From Thermoplasmata archaeon (GTDB taxonomy: Archaea; Thermoplasmatota; Thermoplasmata; Lutacidiplasmatales; UBA184), in assembly GCA_030039825.1 (NCBI GenBank), contig JASHUV010000146.1:1-5997 (forward strand): DNA of 5,997 bases, read 5' to 3'. The translations under genes and the position numbers were made by a program. Under the pieces are notes generated by a model. That model saw nothing but the letters and a program-made list of their open reading frames with translations, was not told the origin of the DNA and did not search any database. Positions 1 through 5,460 of this stretch are shown one piece after another (the stretch's first letter is position 1; each line of letters begins with the position of its first letter).

Positions 1-170
1 TAGTCCTCGCTCATGAGGACGGTCAGCCCGATCTTCGGCGGGGTGAACCCCTGGGCGGAGGCGAGGATGACCTGGGCGCGCTTCACCTCTATGGCGTTCT
101 GGCCGTGGCGCACGATTCGTCGCAGTCGATTCCCCTCGTCATCCGTGATCGGGCGGACCCGGACCACCAT
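1..170 (-). CDS. IS630-type transposase, N-terminal part (runs off the left edge)
   Basis: The reading frame starts at ATG 170-168 and is still open at base 1, giving 56 complete codons. It encodes MVVRVRPITDDEGNRLRRIV, followed by a basic stretch and then VILASAQGFTPPKIGLTVLM. This is the N-terminal helix-turn-helix region of IS630/Tc1-mariner-type transposases: a 'LT-eE-rLrriVR' helix, then 'RAQVILASAQG' and 'pkIg..v.MSEDyV'. In the family this part binds the element's ends, and the DDE catalytic domain would follow outside the window. An in-frame TAG lies at 211-213, and no ATG, GTG or TTG occurs between it and ATG 170, so this is the only ordinary start in frame. A GGAGG (192-188) is 17 nt away, too far for this ATG, and is better placed for the out-of-frame ATG at 181. 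Whether the full gene is intact cannot be seen. The family call is from remembered motifs and is fairly confident. Confidence 0.8.
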   Translation of the reverse strand, partial: MVVRVRPITDDEGNRLRRIVRHGQNAIEVKRAQVILASAQGFTPPKIGLTVLMSED

Positions 171-197
171 GCCGAAGGCATGGTCGTCCTCCGGAAA

Positions 198-335
198 GTA
201 CTGTCGGTCCTAAACGCCGAACAACCCCGCCGGCCGCTCCACTAGCGGCCGCATCCGGAAGCTTCCGCTCCCGGACGATGAACGGACGCGGTTCCACTCG
301 ACGGGACGGAGGTGCTGTCCTCAAACCCCCGAAGT
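198..335. repeat. Imperfect direct repeat in the IS flank (198-222 and 312-335)
   Basis: GTACTGTCGGTCCTAAACG at 198-216 and GTGCTGTCCTCAAACCCCC at 312-330 are similar if a 2-base gap is allowed, and both continue into CCGAA. They could be transposase-binding sites near the element's end, as repeated subterminal sites occur in several IS families. They could also be chance similarity in a 186-nt gap. Confidence 0.3.
231..251. repeat. Perfect 8-bp hairpin between DUF2252 and the transposase
   Basis: CGGCCGCT (231-238) and AGCGGCCG (244-251) are exact reverse complements around the 5-nt loop CCACT. The stem is strong. No T-rich run follows on either strand, so it is not a standard intrinsic terminator. 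It may help end or stabilise the DUF2252 transcript, or belong to the insertion sequence. A separate 12-bp perfect palindrome, CGGAAGCTTCCG, lies next to it at 256-267. Confidence 0.45.
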
Positions 336-356
336 AGTGCTAGGCGCCGACCCGTT

Positions 357-1772
357 CTAGCGCCGGACGATCCGGCGCGCCGAGACCGCGGGGAGCCGGC
401 CGGTGGCGATGGCGCGCTTCAGCCGGGCGTGGTCCTGGACGGTCTGGCGGGCGTAGGACTCCGCGAACGCGACGATCGCGGTGTCGAAGCCGTCCCCGGG
501 GCCGAGGTATCCCGCGATCGCGGCGGCGTCGCCGGTGCGGGCGTGGGCCCGGGCGAGCACCGCCCCGCACAGCTCGGCCTGGCCGACGAGCGCCGTCGGG
601 CCGAGGGCGGTCAGCTCCGAGGAGAACTTCATGTCGCGGAGCTGGCGGACGTAGAAGTCGTGCCCGTCGGAGCGGCTCCAGCCGAGGAAGACGTCCGAGG
701 CCTCCTGGACGAGACGTTGGCCGACGACGACCCGTTCCGCATGGTTGGCGTACGGGCTCCTCCCCACGAAGGGCTCGTGGACCGAGGCGCGGGCCTCCTT
801 CACCTGGAGGAACAGGGGCTCGCTCACGTCGTCGTCCCCGAGGAAGAGGCCGAGCGCGCACCGGGTCCCGACGCTCCCGACGCCGACGACCTTCTGGGCG
901 ACGTCGGCGAGCCGGTACCGCTCGAAGAGCGGGCGGCGCTCGGGCGGGAGCGCCGCCCGGTACTCCCGGAAGGCGTCCCGGACGGCCCGTTCCTCCCGGG
1001 CCGGAGCGAGATGACGGATGAGCGGCGGGTCGTCGCGGATGCGGGCGCGGCCACGGCGACGCTCGGCGACCCTCGGAAAGGCGTGGAAGCCGGTCCTCTC
1101 GCGCGCCCGCGGGATCTCCTGGCGGAGGAGGCGGAGCGCCCGGCGCCCGACGGCGTGGGGGGCCTCGGCGAGGTCGAGGTGGGAGTACCACGTGTCGAGG
1201 AAACGCATCCCGGCGAAGCGGAGCATCCGCGTCCGGTAGGACCGGGCCGCGGTCACGGCGGCGAGGCGAGCGGCCCGCCTCGGGAAGCGGTTCTCGCCCG
1301 CCACCAGCAGGAGGCTCGTGGCGAGGCGCTGCAGGTCCCACTCCCACGGGCCGGGGATCGTCTCGTCGAAGTCGTTGGCGTCGAAGACCTGGTCGCGCTC
1401 CGGGGTCGCGAAGAGGCCGAAGTTCGCGACGTGGGCGTCCCCGACGATCTGGACGCGCAGGCCCGTCGACGGCGTCCCGCTGAGGTCGCGGGACATGATC
1501 CCGGCGGCCCCGCGGAGGAACCCGAACGGCGAGACCGCCATCCGACCGTAGCGGATCGGGAGGAGGTCCGCGACCTTCCCCGCGTCCCCCGCCACCAACT
1601 GGTCGACCGGATCCGGGCGCCCGCGGGGCGGGCTCCATTCGGCTTGGCTGGATCGGCGGACCCGGTGACGGAGGTCCCGGCCGGCGCGCCGTCGCGCGGC
1701 CCGGGTGCTCCCGACGGCGGAGCGGCCCGCCGACAACGGGTCCCCGTTCCGGACCGGCGGGCGCCGCGCCAC
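357..1772 (-). CDS. DUF2252 family protein, possible kinase-like enzyme
   Basis: The frame from GTG 1772 gives 471 residues, in the usual DUF2252 size range. The family is recognised from IRYGRM (73-78), GDAHVANFG (111-119), NDFDET (133-138), PWEWDLQRLATS (142-153), GVGSVGT (297-303), LQVKEA (322-327), YVRQLRDMK (374-382) and LARAHARTGD (406-415). Its function is not established to my knowledge. I infer a phosphotransferase-like fold: GDxHxxN followed by DFDE resembles the catalytic loop and metal site of aminoglycoside phosphotransferase-type kinases, while GVGSVGT and VKEA resemble a glycine loop and ATP-binding lysine. These halves occur in reversed order. No membrane segment is seen. The frame stays open far upstream inside the permease gene, but family similarity begins near HRVRRSSQAEW (36-46). 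GTG 1772 or TTG 1736 (residue 13) are therefore the plausible starts; neither has a good ribosome binding site. It lies 80 nt after the permease stop, on the same strand, and may be co-transcribed or have its own promoter. Confidence 0.85.
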   Translation of the reverse strand: MARRPPVRNGDPLSAGRSAVGSTRAARRRAGRDLRHRVRRSSQAEWSPPRGRPDPVDQLVAGDAGKVADLLPIRYGRMAVSPFGFLRGAAGIMSRDLSGTPSTGLRVQIVGDAHVANFGLFATPERDQVFDANDFDETIPGPWEWDLQRLATSLLLVAGENRFPRRAARLAAVTAARSYRTRMLRFAGMRFLDTWYSHLDLAEAPHAVGRRALRLLRQEIPRARERTGFHAFPRVAERRRGRARIRDDPPLIRHLAPAREERAVRDAFREYRAALPPERRPLFERYRLADVAQKVVGVGSVGTRCALGLFLGDDDVSEPLFLQVKEARASVHEPFVGRSPYANHAERVVVGQRLVQEASDVFLGWSRSDGHDFYVRQLRDMKFSSELTALGPTALVGQAELCGAVLARAHARTGDAAAIAGYLGPGDGFDTAIVAFAESYARQTVQDHARLKRAIATGRLPAVSARRIVRR

Positions 1773-1797
1773 GGGGCCCCGGCACGCGATACCGGGA

Positions 1798-1806
1798 CCT
1801 AAACGC
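1798..1806 (-). promoter_or_regulatory. Weak candidate TATA element for the DUF2252 gene
   Basis: On the minus strand the sequence reads GCGTTTAGG, centred about 30 nt before GTG 1772. That distance would suit an archaeal TATA box driving a nearly leaderless transcript. The same nine bases occur at 209-217, ahead of the transposase. The element is only partly AT-rich, so support is weak; read-through from the permease is the alternative. Confidence 0.25.
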
Positions 1807-1815
1807 TCCGGACCG

Positions 1816-1849
1816 GCGGTCCGCCGCGGGGCGAGGGCGGGCGGACCGC
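1816..1849 (-). repeat. 10-bp stem-loop just after the permease stop
   Basis: GCGGTCCGCC (1816-1825) and GGCGGACCGC (1840-1849) are perfect reverse complements around a 14-nt loop, starting 3 nt past the permease stop codon. A smaller hairpin, CGGACC (1809-1814) with GGTCCG (1818-1823), shares bases with it, so the two cannot form together. No U-rich run follows. It may protect the 3' end of the transporter message or lower expression of the downstream DUF2252 gene. A simple effect of high GC cannot be excluded. Confidence 0.45.
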
Positions 1850-1852
1850 GGA

Positions 1853-3349
1853 TCAGGGTGACGCGGCGGTCCGGGGGGACGGATCGGCGGGGCGTCCCCG
1901 GGCGAGGGCCCGTTGGTAGCCGAGCGAGGCCACCAACTGGCCCAGGACCGGGACGACCATGAGGAGGGCCCCGGATCGCAGCGCGCCGTCGCCGTAGCGG
2001 TGCCCGGCCCGCCAGCTTCCGAGCGCCTCCCCGAAGAACCCGACCACGGCGAGGACCCCGCCGATGGCGAGCGCGGGAGCGCCGAACAGGATCATGACCG
2101 GCGCGAGCGGGTAGCCGGTGAGGTTGAGCGCGAGGCCGTCGAGGAGGAGGCCGAGCCCCGCGAGCGCGAGGAGGGTGCCGATGAGGCCGCCGGCCGTCAG
2201 CAGGGCGGAGCGCATGAACTCCGGCGAGGTCGCGGCGAGCGTCCGGAAGCCGCGCAAGTACGCGAAGGACGCCCCGGCCGCCAGGGCCGCTCCGGGCAGG
2301 AGGAGAAGGAGCGCCGTCCGGCCGTAGGTCCAGAGCCCGGCCGCGTCCCACGGGGCGTAGGCGTGGAGGAGGAGGCTCTCCGCGAGGACGGCCGCGCTCG
2401 CGACGAGGAGCGCCTGCGCGAGGGCCCCGAGGAGAGCGGCGGTCCGGAGCGCTCGGACGCCGAGGGGCTCGGGCCGGTCGATCGGGCGCAGGAGCGGCGA
2501 CGCCCTCAGCACCCCGACGCCCCGGACGAGGAGGTACTCCCCGAAGATGATCCCGGTGATGAAGAAGCTCACCGGGGCGTTGACGTAGAAGCCGACGAAG
2601 AGGCCCGCCCAGGTCGCCGAGACGGCGATCAAAAGGGCGCCGAGGACGGCCGTCCCCACACGGGAGGTCAGCCGGACGGCGATCGCCGCCGGCGTCACCA
2701 TGAGCGCGAAGATCAAGAGGACGCCGATGATCTGGACGGCGATCGAGATCGTCACCGCGAGGAGGAGGAGGAAGGCGAGGCCGAGGGCGAGCATCGGGAG
2801 GCCCTTCGCCTCGGCGACGTCCTCGTCGAGCGACGCGAACAGGAGCGGTCGGTAGATGATCGCGAAGACCGCCAGGACGACGATCCCCGCCCACAGGGTG
2901 AACGCGACGCCGGAGGCACTGATCCCGAGCACCTCGCCGAAGAGGATCGAGTAGGCCTCCGTGGCGTAGCCCTGGTAGAGGCTCAGGAAGAGGAGGCCGA
3001 GGCCCAACGCGAAGGCGAGCACCGTCCCGATCTCGACGTCCCGGTTCGACGCCCTCTGGCCGAGGAGCCCCATCGCGCTCCCCGCGAACATCGTGAAGAG
3101 GAGAAGGCCGTACACCGGGGGGACACCGACGAGAACCGCCGCCGCGGCCCCCGAGAATCCCGTGTGGCCGAGCGCGTGCGTCGCGAAGGCGGAGCGCCGG
3201 AGGACCACGACGTAGCCGATGATCGCCGCGACGACGGCGATCACCGTACCGGCCGCGAAGGCGTTGCGCATGAACTCGAAGGCCAGCATCGTCCGCAGGT
3301 CGGTGACCGGGTTGCCGCTGAACGGCTCGCCCGACCAGATGTCGCTCAT
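1853..3349 (-). CDS. Metal ABC transporter permease (ABC-3 type) with extra C-terminal membrane domain
   Basis: This 498-residue protein forms the membrane channel of the metal importer. Residues about 25-280 match the ABC-3 permease family (ZnuB, MntB, TroC/D). They contain hydrophobic helices, the early motif THALGHTGFSGAA (57-69), the ATPase-coupling loop DEDVAEAKGL (175-184) and PAAIAVRL (220-227), followed by VNAPVSFFITGIIFGEYLL. Family members usually end near residue 270-300. Here about 200 residues follow, with some five hydrophobic segments (roughly 302-328, 340-365, 381-408, 413-440, 457-480). This tail is not part of a normal ABC-3 permease. Its last segment (LRSGALLMVVPVLGQLVASL) loosely recalls archaeal DUF973 proteins, a weak impression only. 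The start is ATG 3349, overlapping the ATPase stop as ATGA and preceded by GGAGG at 4 nt spacing, which implies coupled translation. The substrate is a divalent metal of uncertain identity. Confidence 0.9.
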   Translation of the reverse strand: MSDIWSGEPFSGNPVTDLRTMLAFEFMRNAFAAGTVIAVVAAIIGYVVVLRRSAFATHALGHTGFSGAAAAVLVGVPPVYGLLLFTMFAGSAMGLLGQRASNRDVEIGTVLAFALGLGLLFLSLYQGYATEAYSILFGEVLGISASGVAFTLWAGIVVLAVFAIIYRPLLFASLDEDVAEAKGLPMLALGLAFLLLLAVTISIAVQIIGVLLIFALMVTPAAIAVRLTSRVGTAVLGALLIAVSATWAGLFVGFYVNAPVSFFITGIIFGEYLLVRGVGVLRASPLLRPIDRPEPLGVRALRTAALLGALAQALLVASAAVLAESLLLHAYAPWDAAGLWTYGRTALLLLLPGAALAAGASFAYLRGFRTLAATSPEFMRSALLTAGGLIGTLLALAGLGLLLDGLALNLTGYPLAPVMILFGAPALAIGGVLAVVGFFGEALGSWRAGHRYGDGALRSGALLMVVPVLGQLVASLGYQRALARGRPADPSPRTAASP

Positions 3350-4245
3350 CCGCCCTCCTCGCCGCGGTCGTCCTCTCCGCCGACGATCACGAGGTTCCCG
3401 CGCGAGTCATGGAGGACCTCGACCCGGACGCCGTAGAGGGCGGTGAGGCTCTCCGAGGTGAGGACCTCCTCCGGACGGCCGGTGGCGACCTGGCCGTTCG
3501 CGATATAGATCACCTTGTCGAGGCACTTCACCATCGGATTGATGTCGTGGGCGACGAGGAGCGTCGTCACGCCCCGGGACCGGACGAGGCCGTGGATCGT
3601 CTCGACGAGCTCCCGGCTCCGTCGCAGGTCGAGGTTCGACAGCGGCTCGTCGAGGAGGAGCATCTCGGGGTCCCCGACGAGGGCCTCCGCGAGGAAGACC
3701 CTCTGGAGCTCGCCGCCCGAGAGGGACCCGAGAGGCTTCGCGGCGAGCTCGGTGGCGCCGACGTCCGCGAGCGCCCGAGCGGCCGCCGCCCGCTCGGGGC
3801 CGAGGCGGACCCGCGGCCCCCACCGGAGCGCGGGGAACCGCCCGTCCGGCCCCCACCGGTCGCCCGGGTAGGCGAGCCGAACGAGCGTCTCGCAAGCGAG
3901 GTGGGTGTCCTCGTCGATGGAGTGCCGCTGGGGAACGTAGCCGATGCGCGGGTTCCCGCGCCGCGGCGGCGCCCCCAGGACCGTGAGCTCCCCCGCCGAT
4001 GGGTAGTGGAGCCCGAGGAGCATTCGGAAGAGCGTCGTCTTGCCCGCCCCGTTCGGGCCGATGAGGGCGACGAACTCGCCGCTCCGCACGTCGAAGCCGG
4101 CGTTCGACCAGACGACCTTGCTGCCGTGGCGCACCTCGAGGCGGTCTGCGTGGATGGCGATCCCCCCGCGACGGAGCGGATCCCCCCCGGGGCGGTGCGC
4201 CGGGTCGTCGAGCCCGAGCGCGCTCGCGCTGGCGGTGGCGCTCAC
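3346..4245 (-). CDS. Metal ABC transporter ATP-binding protein
   Basis: This 299-residue cytoplasmic ATPase powers import through the permease. It has every ABC signature: Walker A GPNGAGKT (63-70), Q-loop VPQ (Gln106), signature LSGGE (175-179), Walker B MLLLDEP (195-201), D-loop SNLD (203-206) and H-loop His233 in VAHDIN. The overall pattern (RHGSKVVWSNAGFDVRSGEF before Walker A, then TLLVAHDINPMVKCLDKVIY late) fits the zinc/manganese importer class (ZnuC, MntA, TroB). The N-terminal 30 residues, rich in Ala, Ser and Gly, extend beyond the usual start. GTG 4245 is nevertheless the only ordinary start codon in frame before the domain. It follows the binding-protein stop by 7 nt, without a clear Shine-Dalgarno site, so translation probably depends on the upstream gene. 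The C-terminus (GGEDDRGEEGG) is acidic and overlaps the permease start by 4 nt. Confidence 0.93.
   Translation of the reverse strand: MSATASASALGLDDPAHRPGGDPLRRGGIAIHADRLEVRHGSKVVWSNAGFDVRSGEFVALIGPNGAGKTTLFRMLLGLHYPSAGELTVLGAPPRRGNPRIGYVPQRHSIDEDTHLACETLVRLAYPGDRWGPDGRFPALRWGPRVRLGPERAAAARALADVGATELAAKPLGSLSGGELQRVFLAEALVGDPEMLLLDEPLSNLDLRRSRELVETIHGLVRSRGVTTLLVAHDINPMVKCLDKVIYIANGQVATGRPEEVLTSESLTALYGVRVEVLHDSRGNLVIVGGEDDRGEEGG
3354..3358 (-). promoter_or_regulatory. Ribosome binding site of the permease gene
   Basis: GGAGG on the minus strand lies 4 nt before ATG 3349, inside the last codons of the ATPase gene. It is the clearest Shine-Dalgarno site in the window, and with the ATGA overlap it fixes the permease start and suggests translational coupling to the ATPase. 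Confidence 0.7.
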
Positions 4246-4252
4246 GCTCGCG

Positions 4253-5440
4253 TCATTGCCCGAGCTGGTAGGCGTTCAGCGCGTTCTCGAGGTTGTTGTA
4301 CTCCCCGTACATCCAGTCCTGGAACGTCGTGTCGGGCGGCTGGATCGTCTCGCTCACGAACGTGGTCGTCACGTTGTCGCTCGCGGCCATGCCCTTGATC
4401 GTCGTCGTGATCGGCGTGACGGTCTGGACGTTGTAGACGAGGACCTTGACGTGACCGCTCTCGATCTGGCACTCGAAGAGCGCCACGCTCGAAGCCGGCG
4501 GATCGTTGCCCTCCGCGATCGCCTCCATGAACGGCTGCGGGGAGACGAGGTCGAGGCCGGTATAGTTCGCGAGATAGACGAAGATGCTCTCCGTCGACGC
4601 CACGACCGTCCCCCGGAACTCGTCCCGGATCTGGGTGGCGCGGCTGTAGAGCTGATCGATCGAGACGCCGCCCGAGCTCCCCCCCGTCGAGGTGTTGAGG
4701 GCCGCGAAGTTCGCCTGGAAGATCGGCCGGGAGGCCGGCTGGAGGGCGACGAGGTCGCCGTACATCGCAAGGAGCGTGTGGTTGACGTAGAGGGGGTTGT
4801 ACCATTGGTGCGGGTTCCCGGTGACGATCCCGCCGTTCACCGAGACGCCGTTCAGGGTCCCGACGTTCAGGACCTCCTGGCCCGCCGTATCGGACGAGTT
4901 GATCAGCTGGAGCGCCCAGTCATCGTAGCCGACGCCGTTCACGACCACGAGGTTGGCGCCCGAGATGGCCGCGGCGTCGGAGGTGTTCGCCTCGTACTCG
5001 TGGGGATCGGCGTTCGGGTCGCTCACGATCGACCGCACGTTCGTGAGGTTCCCCCCGAGCTGGCCGATCAGGCTGCCCCAGAAGTTCTCCGCGGCCACGA
5101 CCTGGATGGTCGTGCCGACCGGGACCTCCCGGATCGGCCCGTTGGTCGACGTCGCGTTCGCGTAGTTCGGCGTGGTGTCGCCGGTGACGGTCCCGGGCGT
5201 CGGATCGGCTCCCAACTCCTCGGCCGTGAACGTCGCGCAGGCGTTCGTGGGCGCCCGGCTCGTCACCACCGCGTAGGTGACGCCGCTCCCGACGATGATC
5301 ACGACGGCGAGGATCGCCACGATCGTCACCGCCGGGGTCGTCGGCCGGGCGGGGGCGAGGGGCGAGGGGGGCGGCGTCGACGTGGCGGGAGCCGTCGGCA
5401 GGGGGGCGCTCGATATGGGAGAGGGTCCGGTTCCGGACAT
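4253..5440 (-). CDS. Membrane-anchored metal-binding protein of the ABC importer (TroA/PsaA/ZnuA-like)
   Basis: From ATG 5440 the product has 395 residues. Residues 1-36 are rich in Pro, Ser and Thr. Residues about 37-60 form one hydrophobic helix without a lipobox, so the protein is probably anchored by its N-terminus with the binding domain outside. From about residue 110 it follows cluster A-I binding proteins (VVAAENFWGSLIGQLGG, then DPHEYE, NPHQWYNP, YLANYTGL). Aligning by eye, the metal ligands would be His147, His211, Glu284 (in STESIFVYL) and Glu364 (in VSET). Glu rather than His at the third position is typical of Mn-type PsaA/TroA proteins, and the His-rich loop of many ZnuA proteins is absent (STGGSSGG at 251-258 instead). 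Cys68 and Cys324 are the only cysteines and might pair. Eight NxS/T sequons are present. GTG 5488 would add 16 residues but overlap the regulator by 28 nt, so ATG 5440 is preferred. Confidence 0.9.
   Translation of the reverse strand: MSGTGPSPISSAPLPTAPATSTPPPSPLAPARPTTPAVTIVAILAVVIIVGSGVTYAVVTSRAPTNACATFTAEELGADPTPGTVTGDTTPNYANATSTNGPIREVPVGTTIQVVAAENFWGSLIGQLGGNLTNVRSIVSDPNADPHEYEANTSDAAAISGANLVVVNGVGYDDWALQLINSSDTAGQEVLNVGTLNGVSVNGGIVTGNPHQWYNPLYVNHTLLAMYGDLVALQPASRPIFQANFAALNTSTGGSSGGVSIDQLYSRATQIRDEFRGTVVASTESIFVYLANYTGLDLVSPQPFMEAIAEGNDPPASSVALFECQIESGHVKVLVYNVQTVTPITTTIKGMAASDNVTTTFVSETIQPPDTTFQDWMYGEYNNLENALNAYQLGQ
5347..5371 (+). other. Potential G-quadruplex motif on the template strand
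   Basis: Four G-tracts of 3, 5, 4 and 6 bases are separated by loops of 1, 3 and 3 bases (C, CGA, CGA). This meets the usual G3+N1-7 rule. It lies opposite codons for the Pro/Ala-rich N-terminus of the binding protein, on the strand read by RNA polymerase. It may simply reflect proline and alanine codons in a GC-rich genome. Confidence 0.35.
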
Positions 5441-5460
5441 GCGCGGGATCCGACCCGTCC

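Larger units (their letters stand above)
1..342 (-). mobile_element. Probable IS630-family insertion sequence, right-hand part; outer end uncertain
   Basis: The transposase start and its 5' flank imply an insertion sequence entering from the left. IS630 elements insert at TA dinucleotides, and a TA at 341-342 lies just outside the sequence GGTGCTGTCCTCAAAC at 311-326, so I tentatively place the outer end there, about 15 nt beyond the DUF2252 stop codon. The other end of the element is outside the window, so neither terminal inverted repeat nor TA duplication can be confirmed. The element could end anywhere between about 200 and 356. DUF2252 does not appear truncated by it. Confidence 0.4.

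Noticed and set aside
231..251. Hairpin considered as an intrinsic terminator
   Set aside because: No T-rich run follows on either strand, so it is kept only as a structural repeat.
312..1802. Long plus-strand reading frame of 496 codons opposite DUF2252
   Set aside because: Its translation is dominated by Arg, Glu, Gly, Ala and Pro without any recognisable motif, while the opposite strand encodes a clear DUF2252 protein. Stop codons are rare here because of GC content.
1773..2894. Upstream extension of the DUF2252 frame into the permease gene (845-codon frame)
   Set aside because: The extra part is Arg/Pro-rich, overlaps a well-supported permease and has no family similarity. The true start is close to 1772 or 1736.
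1913..3436. Long plus-strand reading frame of 507 codons opposite the permease
   Set aside because: The product would be an extremely charged run of Arg, Glu and Asp, which is the mirror image of hydrophobic permease codons. No domain is visible.
4159..4192. Two C-rich runs (GATCCCCCC-like) near the ATPase start, considered as a regulatory repeat
   Set aside because: They are coding sequence for Gly/Asp/Pro in the N-terminal extension of the ATPase, and a repeat of about nine bases is expected in such GC-rich DNA.
5441..5460. Separate promoter for the binding protein in the 20-nt gap after the regulator
   Set aside because: The gap and the preceding bases are GC-rich with no TATA-like run, so co-transcription with the regulator is simpler.
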